Positions 1-6,835 of a stretch of DNA of 32,473 nucleotides are shown here, piece by piece. The notes under the pieces were generated by a model. That model did no database searches. It was not told the DNA's origin and saw only the letters and a list, made by a program, of their open reading frames with translations. Positions within the stretch are counted from its first letter, which is position 1. Each line of letters opens with the position of its first letter. The stretch covers positions 885-33,357 of the forward strand of contig PLEW01000244.1 of the NCBI GenBank assembly GCA_003136555.1, given 5' to 3'. Made by a program: the position numbers and the translations under genes. The stretch is from Planctomycetota bacterium (GTDB lineage Bacteria; Planctomycetota; UBA11346).

Positions 1-644
1 GCGCCGATGCCGATGGTCGGGATGCGCAGCAGGTCGGTCAGCCTGCGCGCCAGCGAGGCCGGCACCTTCTCCACCACCACCGCGAATGCGCCTGCGGCTT
101 CGAAGGCGCGGGCGGATTCGATGATGGTCTCGGCCTCTCCCTCATCGGTCCCACGCGTCTTGTAGGTGCCGTAGCTGTGGATGGATTGCGGCTGGAGCCC
201 AACATGGCCCATCACCGGGATGCCGGCATCGACCAGGCGCTCGACGATGTGGCTGACGCTCTTGCCGCCTTCCAGCTTGACCGATTCCGCCATCCCGTCC
301 TGCATCAGGCGCCCAGCATTGCCGAGCGCCTCATCGGCCCCCTTGCGATAGGACATGAAGGGCATATCGGCCACCACCAGGGCGCGCTTGACCGCCCGGG
401 TGACCACCCGGACATGGTAGAGCATCTCGTCCATCTTCATCGGCAGGGTGGTGTCGTTGCCGGCGAACACCATCGAGGCCGAGTCTCCCACCAGGATGAC
501 ATCGATGCCGGCCTGATCGATGAAGCGGGCAGTCAGGAAATCGTAGGCGGTGAGGGCCGAGATCTTCTCCTTGGACTGCTTCATCTCCTGCAAGCGCAGG
601 GTGGTGACCTTGCGATCGGGAACATGGGGGTTATGTGCTGACAT
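1..644 (-). CDS. panB: 3-methyl-2-oxobutanoate hydroxymethyltransferase (PanB), 3' part cut by the window edge
   Basis: Ketopantoate hydroxymethyltransferase, the first committed step of pantothenate and coenzyme A synthesis: it adds a hydroxymethyl group from methylene-tetrahydrofolate to 2-oxoisovalerate, in the cytoplasm. Reading leftward from ATG 644 gives about 214 residues that follow the family closely: an early KISALTAYDF segment, the metal-binding VGDSASMV segment, a second metal ligand in VVADMPFMSY, GHVGLQPQS, and VVEKVP with the family's catalytic glutamate. The frame is open to base 1, ending in PTIGIGA, so roughly the last fifth is missing. The start is preceded directly by GGAGAC, a good but close ribosome site; an ATG at 652 is out of frame. 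It lies 63 bases downstream of the TolC-like gene on the same strand and could be co-transcribed with it, although no functional link is obvious. Confidence 0.93.
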   Translation of the reverse strand, partial: MSAHNPHVPDRKVTTLRLQEMKQSKEKISALTAYDFLTARFIDQAGIDVILVGDSASMVFAGNDTTLPMKMDEMLYHVRVVTRAVKRALVVADMPFMSYRKGADEALGNAGRLMQDGMAESVKLEGGKSVSHIVERLVDAGIPVMGHVGLQPQSIHSYGTYKTRGTDEGEAETIIESARAFEAAGAFAVVVEKVPASLARRLTDLLRIPTIGIG

Positions 645-707
645 GTCTCCATGATATGGCCACGGTCATAAGAACCAGTGGCGGACGCGCGCACGGCCTC
701 TCGGCGG

Positions 708-2084
708 TCACGGTGTGGCACTTCCAGGCGTGGTGATCGTATTCAGACGTCCAGTGGAACGATCCAGGTCGATCCGAGCCAGCAGCCACTCCGATTGGGC
801 TGCGAGGTGCCGCCGCTCATCTTCCGACTGCTGACGCATGGCCGTCAGGTAGTCGCGGGCGCTGATGGCATGGCCCTTCCAAGCCTCGTCCAGGAGCTCC
901 CGCGCATGGGCCGATGCCACGATCAGATCCCCCTTCTCGCTTTCCAGTTCAAGACGGGCGGTGCGCATGCGATCGCATGCGGCATGGGCATCGACCCGGT
1001 AATTGTGCAGGCGCTCGACATAGGTGGCGCGATCATGGCTGCGCTGCACGCGTGCATTGTCGTACTCCTGCTCTGCATGCTCCGGCCAGGGGACATGCAT
1101 GCTCGCGCCCAGGGTGAAGGAACTGCCTTCACCGCGATTATAGGTGATCGCCGGACCCAGCCGCAGCACGGGATACTGTTCAAAGGCCTTGCGCCGGGCC
1201 TCGTAGTCATCCCGCCGGACCTGGGCCTCGGTAGCCTTGAGTTCGAAGCGGCCCGCCAGGATCTCGGCATCGATCTCGGCATCGGTCGGCTCCGCCGCTG
1301 CTGGCATCGGCAAGGGGATCTCGAGATCATCGACCTTCAGCGGATAGTCGGGATTGAAGCCGAGCAGCGCATTCAGGCTGCTGCGCACCACGCCCAGATG
1401 CGCCTGAGTCGCCCTCAGCTGGGCATGCAGTTCAGCGACCTCCCAGATCACCAGCGCCGGCGACAACTCATCGCCGGCCTGGCGCGGTCCACGCTCCACA
1501 TCCAGGAGGAAGTCCTGGCAACGGACCACTTGACTCTCGCTGAGCTTGAGCTGAGACCAGGCGATGCGTAGCGCCATGTGCCCATAACGGACGTCAGAAG
1601 CGACCGCGCTCTCAGCAGCCAGGATCTCTGCACGAGCCTGCTCGGTGCGGGCGTGATCCGCATCGTACCATGCTGCCCGGGCCGACGGCACCAGGAGCGT
1701 ATAGAGTACCTCGGTGTCGGTACCGACACCGGCGGTGACGCTGTTGAGGTTGACGTGCAGCTCCGGTGAGAGATTGATGATGGCCCCGATGCTGGTCGAT
1801 CCGAGCTGGGTGGCAGCAATGCGGCGACCACGCAGATCGGGATTGAAGGCCAGGGCCACCATGACCATTTCGGCCTCGTTAAGCGGCGCATCCGGGTTGT
1901 ATTGCGGCGTCACCGGACCCTGCTGGTAGGCATGCACCTGGGCTGCCACCGAGGTGGCGGAACGGGCATTCAGGTCGGCGAGTTCCTTCTGCGGCTGGAT
2001 GATCTCGCTGCGGTAGGAATCGCACCCGGCCAGCACCATGGCCAATGTCGTAACTCCTGTCCAGATAAGCGTCCTATTCCTCAT
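708..2084 (-). CDS. TolC-family outer-membrane efflux lipoprotein
   Basis: 458 residues. The N-terminus is a lipoprotein signal (hydrophobic stretch ending in LAGC, acylated Cys21), followed by a long mostly helical protein with the duplicated layout of outer-membrane efflux proteins: an early PLNEAEMVMVALAFNPDL block, a central RATQAHLGVVRSSLNALLG segment, and a late ATYVERLHNYRVDAHAAC segment with alternating helices and arginine/alanine-rich coils. TolC-family proteins form trimeric channels for type I secretion or RND/ABC efflux. No membrane-fusion or pump gene is in the window, so the partner and substrate are unknown. It could instead be a TolC-like protein with another envelope role. 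An extended -10 element lies about 140 bases upstream, and the ribosome site sits in a hairpin. Confidence 0.82.
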   Translation of the reverse strand: MRNRTLIWTGVTTLAMVLAGCDSYRSEIIQPQKELADLNARSATSVAAQVHAYQQGPVTPQYNPDAPLNEAEMVMVALAFNPDLRGRRIAATQLGSTSIGAIINLSPELHVNLNSVTAGVGTDTEVLYTLLVPSARAAWYDADHARTEQARAEILAAESAVASDVRYGHMALRIAWSQLKLSESQVVRCQDFLLDVERGPRQAGDELSPALVIWEVAELHAQLRATQAHLGVVRSSLNALLGFNPDYPLKVDDLEIPLPMPAAAEPTDAEIDAEILAGRFELKATEAQVRRDDYEARRKAFEQYPVLRLGPAITYNRGEGSSFTLGASMHVPWPEHAEQEYDNARVQRSHDRATYVERLHNYRVDAHAACDRMRTARLELESEKGDLIVASAHARELLDEAWKGHAISARDYLTAMRQQSEDERRHLAAQSEWLLARIDLDRSTGRLNTITTPGSATP

Positions 2085-2089
2085 GACGT

Positions 2090-2108
2090 ACCGCTCCCGG
2101 TGAGCGGT
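2090..2108 (-). promoter_or_regulatory. Hairpin covering the ribosome-binding site of the TolC-like gene
   Basis: A perfect 7-bp inverted repeat (ACCGCTC / GAGCGGT, 5-nt loop) ends five bases before the start codon. On the mRNA the 3' arm and loop contain GGGAGCGG, the only Shine-Dalgarno-like sequence there. Whether it controls translation is inference. Confidence 0.35.
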
Positions 2109-2483
2109 CGACCCTTCACGGGCCGGCCGTCAGCACCTGATCACGACTCCTTATTTCCCTGGCTTTCCCTGGCATCCGTCCGCTCCCCTGGTGCAATGGT
2201 GGTTGTCCTGCCTCGTTGACGTCAGTATAGCAAACGCGCATCCGGCATGGAAGATGAAAACCGCAGATTCATACGGCCGATCCAAGCACAACGTCAATCT
2301 CTCAAGTGTCCGAGATAGCGGATGACAGCGTCCAGGATAGCGGACTTAGCCCTTGCGCGCAGCACCCATGACAGGGCCCAGCAAGCTGTGGCACCCCTCC
2401 AGGTCATGGGTCATTCGTTTCTGCGCACAGTCACATACGGGCCAGATCATGGCCATGATCGCAGCTCGGCGATGCGCAGCGAC
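2109..2483. other. Intergenic region between the TolC-like gene and tRNA-Pro
   Basis: No convincing gene on either strand. It holds the candidate -10 at 2224-2229. The open frames here have unlikely composition and show no recognisable motif. An antisense frame crossing the tRNA is an artefact of tRNA sequence. Confidence 0.6.
2224..2229 (-). promoter_or_regulatory. Candidate extended -10 element for the TolC-like gene
   Basis: On the minus strand the sequence reads TGCTATACT, an extended -10 box (TGn plus TATACT, five of six consensus bases). The -35 at 17-bp spacing is poor (TTCCAT), as is common with extended -10 promoters. Transcription from here would give a leader of about 130 nt. Confidence 0.4.
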
Positions 2484-2511
2484 TTGCGTCCAGGCATCTG
2501 CCTCACATAGT
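2484..2511 (+). promoter_or_regulatory. Candidate promoter of tRNA-Pro
   Basis: TTGCGT at 2484-2489 and CATAGT at 2506-2511, separated by 16 bases, place a start site a few bases before the mature 5' end at 2523. The match to a housekeeping promoter is moderate (three and four of six bases). Confidence 0.4.
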
Positions 2512-2522
2512 CCTGCACGCAA

Positions 2523-2600
2523 CGGACCGTAGCTCAGCTTGGCTAGAGCGCCTGCCTTGGGCGCAGGAGGTCGCAGGTTCAAATCCTGTCGGTCCGACCA
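2523..2600 (+). tRNA. tRNA-Pro (anticodon UGG)
   Basis: A complete cloverleaf can be drawn by hand. The 7-bp acceptor stem is CGGACCG with CGGTCCG, the D stem GCTC/GAGC, the anticodon stem CCTGC/GCAGG with loop CTTGGGC (anticodon TGG), the variable loop 5 nt, the T stem GCAGG/CCTGT around TTCAAAT, discriminator A, and an encoded CCA tail. The first base C and the CGG acceptor start are typical of tRNA-Pro. Its last 13 bases (2588-2600) recur at 3888, 6257 and, with one mismatch, 4953, which makes it a candidate attachment site for the accessory block that begins immediately downstream. Confidence 0.96.
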
Positions 2601-2737
2601 CTTCAAGCCCCCTGTCAGCATGCGTTCCGGCAGGGTCCGAATTCCGACCGGTGACGCGCGCTCCCCACCCCGTGGCGAGCCAATGTTCCGCTCCGCCGTG
2701 GACTGGATGTGATGCGATACTCCAGGTGTTCGTGGCG

Positions 2738-3712
2738 CTATCCACCGGGTCCCCTCTCCGCACTTTCGGCGTGCGCGCTCGCGAAGACCTCGCACATCGC
2801 CAGGAGGATCAGCCTGCGGATGGCATCGTAGCCGCGGTCATTGGGATCCTCGAGGTTCCCATAGAGCCAATAGGCGGGATCGTCGGCATGATAGCATGGC
2901 CGCCAGAACTGCGCGCAATGGATCCCATGCCCCAGGAATGCTTCATGCACATCGACCAGTCTGACGTTTGTATGACGTTTGGCACAGCCAGCGATGACTT
3001 GGTTGTAGGCACCGAGGATCGCCAGGCCGTCAGGCCAAACGGGCAGCTCGGCATTGGAGATGTCGCCGACCCCGTCAGTGGGATCGAAGATGGACAGGAT
3101 GAAAATCTTGACACCACCGGGGAAGAGCTCCCCCAGTCTCTCCACAATCCCATCCAACCTCTTAGCATAGTCGACAATCCATGGTCCCGCCTGTGCCCTG
3201 GTTGCTCCATACATCGCTTCCGGCTGCGGCGGGGTCCTGCCATAGTTGTGGATGAGGTCATTGCCGCCTGTGCTCACGACAATGACGCCGAGCGTGTCCA
3301 TGGGGAATGGATGGAGGTGGATCAGCTCGTTCTCGACAACCGATGACGAGGTTGTGCCAGATATCGATTTGTTCAGCACCTTCATCCGCGAGAAAACGGC
3401 GCTGAGATTTTTCCCCTTCATGCCACTGAATTCATCCTTCGGAGGTTCGGCCAACCGTTGGAAGAAGCTGTGTCCGGGTGTACTGCCATACCCATCCGTC
3501 ACGCTGTCCCCCAGGCCGAGGAGCACCACTGGCCCATCGCGCCAGACCCGCTGAAATGGTTCCGCAGCTACAGGGGGGCCAGCTGGGCCTTCACCAATAT
3601 CGTGAACAAGATAATAGCGTTTCCAAAACCAGGCTGAGCAAAGGATGAGGAGGCCGGCGGCGCAGATCAACTTGAGGCGGATTGTCATCTTGAAGCCAAG
3701 GGCAGGTGGCAT
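2738..3712 (-). CDS. Membrane-anchored SGNH/GDSL-hydrolase-like protein (copy 1, intact)
   Basis: 324 residues. One hydrophobic segment (about residues 11-28) works as a signal anchor, putting the rest outside the cytoplasmic membrane. The fold is identified by LGLGDSVTDGYGS (block I, nucleophile Ser), a KSISGTTSS region (block II Gly) and VVSTGGNDLIHNYG (block III Asn). SGNH enzymes are esterases, lipases or carbohydrate deacetylases; the substrate is unknown here. Oddly, where the family normally has block V Asp-x-x-His-Pro-Asn, this protein reads NLEDPNDRGYDAIRR, so the usual Asp and His positions hold Asn and Asp. The start has a strong GGAGG four bases upstream (3717-3721). It has its own promoter and operator-like palindrome, shared with the damaged second copy. 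The gene ends 137 bases from the 3' end of the convergent tRNA-Pro gene. Confidence 0.85.
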   Translation of the reverse strand: MPPALGFKMTIRLKLICAAGLLILCSAWFWKRYYLVHDIGEGPAGPPVAAEPFQRVWRDGPVVLLGLGDSVTDGYGSTPGHSFFQRLAEPPKDEFSGMKGKNLSAVFSRMKVLNKSISGTTSSSVVENELIHLHPFPMDTLGVIVVSTGGNDLIHNYGRTPPQPEAMYGATRAQAGPWIVDYAKRLDGIVERLGELFPGGVKIFILSIFDPTDGVGDISNAELPVWPDGLAILGAYNQVIAGCAKRHTNVRLVDVHEAFLGHGIHCAQFWRPCYHADDPAYWLYGNLEDPNDRGYDAIRRLILLAMCEVFASAHAESAERGPGG

Positions 3713-3726
3713 GATGCCTCCATTTG

Positions 3727-3762
3727 GTAACGAATGTTACTATATGAACCGACATCATGCAA
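3727..3762 (-). promoter_or_regulatory. Promoter with overlapping palindromic operator, SGNH copy 1
   Basis: On the minus strand, TTGCAT (3757-3762) and TAACAT (3734-3739) are separated by exactly 17 bases. A palindrome GTAAC-GAAT-GTTAC (3727-3740) overlaps the -10. Copy 2 keeps the same -35/-10 spacing and a palindrome at the same place although the surrounding bases differ, which supports a regulatory role. The leader would be only about 15 nt. Confidence 0.6.
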
Positions 3763-3806
3763 TGCCGAGATCAGGCGAAGGGCGAGGGCACTCGACCATA
3801 GCGATC

Positions 3807-3900
3807 TCAGCCGGCCATCCTCAAGAACCGCAAGACAACAGGATCGGCATCTCGAGCGGAGGCGAGGAACAGTTTGATAGGCGTCCAGTCGGTCCGACCA
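3807..3900. repeat. 94-nt repeat A, ending in the tRNA-Pro 3' end sequence
   Basis: One of three 94-nt repeats that align without gaps (A 3807-3900, B 4872-4965, C 6176-6269). The last 13 bases, GTCGGTCCGACCA at 3888-3900, are identical to the last 13 of tRNA-Pro (2588-2600), in the same orientation. On the minus strand it reads as a peptide, GRTDWTPIKLF...DPVVLRFLRMAG then stop; many A-versus-B differences are third-position changes. It separates the toxin-antitoxin pair from the SGNH gene of module 1. Confidence 0.7.
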
Positions 3901-4045
3901 TGATTCCCTATGCATGCACAATCACCGCCGCTCAGGGTGCGCACGGCCTCGCCGTTGCCTGATCGCTTATTCAGCCATTCGACCGCTCCGGTTATCCAAC
4001 GCGGCAGTCTCTTCCGCCTCCGTCGAATCTGGTGCTGGATGGGGA
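3901..4045. other. Spacer downstream of VapC-like toxin 1
   Basis: Between the toxin stop codon and repeat A. It is related to the matching spacer in module 2 (6270-6409) but more diverged than the genes. No start/stop pair gives a believable protein; a 92-codon frame crossing it depends on repeat A and is not preserved in module 2. Confidence 0.5.
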
Positions 4046-4471
4046 TTAGGGTGTCCGAAGCCGCTTGGTGACTTGAGGGCCGCATTGGGCAAAGTGACGG
4101 CTATTCCAGCTGTAGATCGTTTCCGCTTTGGCCTTGATGGCGCAATGCGCCAACAGCGCATCATAGGCATTGCCGCCAACGATGCCGAGAGTGGCAGCGG
4201 ACTGCAACGCCTCCGCATAGTCGTCGCCGTCGAGCGGAACGATCGATAGACGTTCACGGATGTTGCCGATGAAGAGCATGGCCTGCTCGCCGCTGATTCG
4301 ATGCTTACCAGGCATTCTGGTCAAGGTGGCATAGACCTCGGCTAGGCTATGCGCTCCGCAGCTTCCAGTTGAGGTGCCAAGCTTGAGGAAGATAGCCATG
4401 CTCGCGTGATGGTGGACATGATCTCCGTAGAATACTGCCACCAGGACCGAGGTATCGAGGAATCCTTTCAT
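4046..4471 (-). CDS. PIN-domain ribonuclease toxin, VapC-like (copy 1)
   Basis: 141 residues, full length for a VapC toxin. The PIN-domain acidic residues are in place: Asp6 in FLDTSVLV, the Glu of SLAEVYATLTR, and the Asp of NAYDALLAHCA; the C-terminal IYSWNSRHF has the usual W-N-x-x-H-F form. Such proteins are Mg2+-dependent ribonucleases, often cutting tRNA or rRNA, and are held inactive by a DNA-binding antitoxin. The ATG overlaps the antitoxin stop as ATGA (4468-4471), so translation is probably coupled. By eye it differs from the copy at 6410-6835 at about 21 of 141 residues, with no gaps, and the acidic residues are kept in both, so both may be active. Confidence 0.88.
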   Translation of the reverse strand: MKGFLDTSVLVAVFYGDHVHHHASMAIFLKLGTSTGSCGAHSLAEVYATLTRMPGKHRISGEQAMLFIGNIRERLSIVPLDGDDYAEALQSAATLGIVGGNAYDALLAHCAIKAKAETIYSWNSRHFAQCGPQVTKRLRTP

Positions 4472-4752
4472 TCGCGGCTATCCACGTGACCGAGATCGCG
4501 ACCCTCGCGAATGCGCTGCAGCATCTCATCGGTAGTTGACGCGAGCATGGACTGCCCGGTGCGCAGCACCCAGACGCCTTGTTCCATACCGAGAGGTCCG
4601 GATCCGCGGAACGGTCGCAGCGTGATTCGCTCGCCGGTGACCTCCATATCCAAAGCGTCACCTGCCTCCAAATGCAGTTCATCGCGAAGCGACTTGGGGA
4701 TGACGACTCGACCAGCCTTATCCATGATGAGACGGGCATTCATGAATGCCAT
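4468..4752 (-). CDS. AbrB/SpoVT-type antitoxin, VapB-like (copy 1)
   Basis: 94 residues from ATG 4752, matching the second copy exactly in length. Residues about 4-50 form the swapped-hairpin AbrB DNA-binding domain (MDKAGRVVIPKSLRDEL...GDALDMEV); the C-terminal tail (about 55-94) should wrap the toxin. It is expected to neutralise the PIN toxin encoded next and repress its own promoter. The frame stays open upstream to 4851, but that extension has no counterpart in copy 2. A near-consensus -10 overlaps ATG 4752, so the real start may be the in-frame ATG at 4743, on a leaderless transcript. Confidence 0.85.
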   Translation of the reverse strand: MAFMNARLIMDKAGRVVIPKSLRDELHLEAGDALDMEVTGERITLRPFRGSGPLGMEQGVWVLRTGQSMLASTTDEMLQRIREGRDLGHVDSRE

Positions 4753-4778
4753 ATTATTGTGGGTCAACCCATTTTCAA
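4751..4778 (-). promoter_or_regulatory. Promoter and operator of toxin-antitoxin operon 1
   Basis: On the minus strand, TTGAAA (4773-4778) and TAATAT (4751-4756) are separated by 16 bases, close to consensus. The spacer contains the inverted repeat TGGGT-CA-ACCCA (4760-4771), suited to antitoxin autorepression. The same inverted repeat lies upstream of operon 2 at 7123-7134. Confidence 0.6.
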
Positions 4779-4871
4779 TTCCCATTCGGAGTGCCTGGTC
4801 CTGCCAGGATGGCGCCGATCCCATCCGGAATCGCCGGCGATCCCCGGGCAATTCATCAGCCCTTCATGAAC

Positions 4872-4965
4872 CTACCCGACCATCTCCAGGAACCGCAAGA
4901 CCACGGGATCGGCGTCTCGAACTGATACCATAAAGAGTTCGAATGGCGTCCCGTCGGTCCGTCCA
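4872..4965. repeat. 94-nt repeat B, between the two modules
   Basis: The same 94-nt element as A and C, ungapped. The tRNA-like end is GTCGGTCCGTCCA at 4953-4965, with one mismatch to tRNA-Pro. The minus-strand peptide is the best preserved of the three (GRTDGTPFELF...DPVVLRFLEMVG then stop), but a stop lies only a few codons upstream, so it is not a complete gene. It marks the junction of the two tandem modules and sits where the tRNA 3' end sits relative to SGNH copy 1. Confidence 0.7.
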
Positions 4966-5105
4966 AAACAATCCCCAGCTCAGCCCCCGAGCCGGCAGGC
5001 CCACAATCCCGGCCGTCGTCGCCTCCCCGGCACCCTGCTCCCGTGGCTGGCCCGGCTCCCGCTGCGTATCGGGCTGGAGCAGACGCAACGAGCCATGCAT
5101 TCGCG
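4966..5105. other. Spacer downstream of the broken SGNH copy
   Basis: Related to the stretch between tRNA-Pro and SGNH copy 1 (2601-2737), most clearly next to the SGNH stop codon. No gene seen. Confidence 0.5.
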
Positions 5106-6080
5106 CTATCCACCAGGCACCCTCCCGGCGCCATCGGCGGGCGCGCGCGCGAAGACCTCGCACATCGCCAGGAGGATCAATCGGCGGATGGCATCGTATC
5201 CGCGGTCATTCGGATCTTCAAGATTCCCGTACAGCCAGTAACCGGGATCGCGGCTCTGATAGGTCGCGCGCCAAGGCTGGTCGCAATGGATGCCATGCCC
5301 GAGGAAGACAGCATGCACATCGACGAGGTGGACATGCGCATGGCGCTAAGCTCATCCAGCAAGCTCGTGGTTGTACGCCGCGAGGATTGTCAGCCCGTCT
5401 GGCCATGCCGGCAGCCCGGCATTGTCGATATCGCCGATCCCATCGGTGGGATCGAATATGGAGAGCATGAAGATTTCGGCCCCACCCGGAAAGAGCCCTT
5501 CCGGCCGGGTCACGATGTCATCCAGCCTCCTGCCGTAGTCGGCAAGCCATGGCCTGGCCTGGTCCGAGCTCGCTCCGAACATCGCCTCTTGCTGCGGCGG
5601 TGTCTGTCCATAGTTGTGAATGAGATCGTTGCCGCCCGTGCTCACGACAACGATGCCGACTGTATCGGCGGTGAATGGCTGGAAGCGGATCAACTCGTTC
5701 CTCACAACCACCGATGAGGTCGATCCCGAGATCGCCTTGTTCAGGCCCGTCATGCGCGGGAACACGGACGTGAGATCCCTGCCCATCATGTTGCTGAATT
5801 CGTCGCCTGGCGGAGCGGTCAGGCGCTGGACGAAGCTATGGCCGCGGGTGCTCCCGTACCCGGCCGTCACGCTGTCCCCCAGGCCAAGGAAGACGACAGG
5901 GGCATCCCGCCAGGTGCGCTGAAAGAATTCCCGTGCGACCGGGGGTCCAGCTGGACCTTCGCCGATGTCGTGAAGCGGAAAGTATCGATGCCTGATCCAG
6001 GAAGCACCGTGAACCAGGATGCCGATGGCGAAGATCACCACGAGAGGTCGTGCTGGCTTGAAGGACAGTGAATGCGGCAT
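5106..6080 (-). pseudogene. SGNH/GDSL-hydrolase-like gene, copy 2, broken by two in-frame stops
   Basis: The copy is 975 nt, exactly the length of the intact gene at 2738-3712, and aligns throughout in one frame. Block I (LGLGDSVTAGYGS), block III (VVSTGGNDLIHNYG) and NLEDPNDRGYDAIRR are all preserved. Two stop codons interrupt it: TGA at 5352-5354, where copy 1 has Cys, and TAG at 5346-5348, where copy 1 has Lys. The same frame then continues to a TAG at 5106. Translation would stop after about 242 residues, losing the last quarter of the fold. AAGGA lies seven bases before the ATG, and the promoter and operator are intact, so it may still be transcribed. This looks like a young pseudogene. 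Selenocysteine at the TGA is unlikely because of the TAG two codons later. Confidence 0.85.
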
Positions 6081-6093
6081 GGCGCATCCTTTT

Positions 6094-6130
6094 GATAACG
6101 TATGTTATCATATAATCTGACTACGAGCAA
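6094..6130 (-). promoter_or_regulatory. Promoter with palindromic operator, SGNH copy 2
   Basis: TTGCTC (6125-6130) and TAACAT (6102-6107) on the minus strand with 17-base spacing, overlapped by the perfect inverted repeat GATAAC-GTAT-GTTATC (6094-6109). The arrangement matches copy 1 base for base in spacing. Confidence 0.6.
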
Positions 6131-6175
6131 TAGCGAGTTAGGGCCTAAAGGCGTGGATGCCCGAGCGTCGCGACA

Positions 6176-6269
6176 TCACCCAGCCTGCGTCTGGAACTGC
6201 AGGACGAAGGGGTTGGCGCTCCTGACTGCGGTCAGGAATAGTTCGATTGGCGTTCAGTCGGTCCGACCA
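6176..6269. repeat. 94-nt repeat C, ending in the tRNA-Pro 3' end sequence
   Basis: Third copy of the repeat, again ending in GTCGGTCCGACCA (6257-6269), identical to the tRNA-Pro 3' end. The minus-strand peptide is recognisable but decayed: a TGA replaces its fifth codon and several conserved residues have changed. It separates toxin-antitoxin operon 2 from the SGNH pseudogene. Confidence 0.7.
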
Positions 6270-6409
6270 CCATTTCCAGTGTATCCGCAAGCACTGTCCC
6301 TCGGGGTATGCACGGCTCCGCCCCCCTGACCGCGAATTCCGCCATTCAACCGGACCGGTCTTCCCTCGCGCCAGCCGTCGCCGCCGTTGCGTCAGATGGT
6401 GGACGGGGG
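6270..6409. other. Spacer downstream of VapC-like toxin 2
   Basis: Counterpart of 3901-4045, with patchy similarity; no gene seen. Confidence 0.5.
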
Positions 6410-6835
6410 CTAGGGTGTCCGAAGGCGCTTGGTGACGTGAGATCCGCACTGAGCAAAGTGACGGCTATTCCATCTGTAGATCGTTTCCGCCTTGGCCTTG
6501 CTGGCGCAATGCGCCAGCAGCGCATCATAGATATTGCCCGCAACGATGCCAAGAGCGGCAACGGACTTCAGAGCCTCACCATAATCGTCGCCGTCGAGCG
6601 GGACGATCGATAGGCGTTCACGAATGTCGCCGATGAAGAGCATGGCCTGCTCGCCACTGATCGGGTGTTTACCGGGCATTCTGGTCAATGTGGCATAGAC
6701 CTCGACCAGGCTATGCGTTCCGCAGCACCCAGTGGATGTGCCAAGCTTGATGAAGATCGCCAGGCTCGCGTGATGGTGGACTTGATCTCCGTAGTACACC
6801 GGCACCAGCACCGACGTATCGAGGAATGCCTTCAC
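6410..6835 (-). CDS. PIN-domain ribonuclease toxin, VapC-like (copy 2)
   Basis: 141 residues, colinear with the copy at 4046-4471. The same acidic residues are present (Asp6 in FLDTSVLV, Glu in LVEVYATLTR, Asp in IYDALLAHCA), as is YRWNSRHF. Predicted metal-dependent ribonuclease toxin. Its start overlaps the antitoxin stop as ATGA (6832-6835). The differences from copy 1 are scattered substitutions rather than truncations, so the two pairs could be separate insulated systems or cross-neutralising duplicates; sequence alone cannot decide. Confidence 0.88.
   Translation of the reverse strand: MKAFLDTSVLVPVYYGDQVHHHASLAIFIKLGTSTGCCGTHSLVEVYATLTRMPGKHPISGEQAMLFIGDIRERLSIVPLDGDDYGEALKSVAALGIVAGNIYDALLAHCASKAKAETIYRWNSRHFAQCGSHVTKRLRTP

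Noticed and set aside
2503..2763. Minus-strand frame containing GPTGFEPATSCAQGRRSSQAEL
   Set aside because: This is the antisense of tRNA-Pro, a well-known kind of spurious protein prediction.
3807..4085. 92-codon minus-strand frame across repeat A and the toxin end
   Set aside because: The frame is not kept in module 2, overlaps the toxin gene and has no ribosome site; only its last 30 codons show conservation, through the repeat.
5352..5354. TGA at a Cys-equivalent codon as possible selenocysteine
   Set aside because: A TAG follows two codons later in the same frame, and the Cys is not part of a recognised catalytic motif; pseudogene is simpler.
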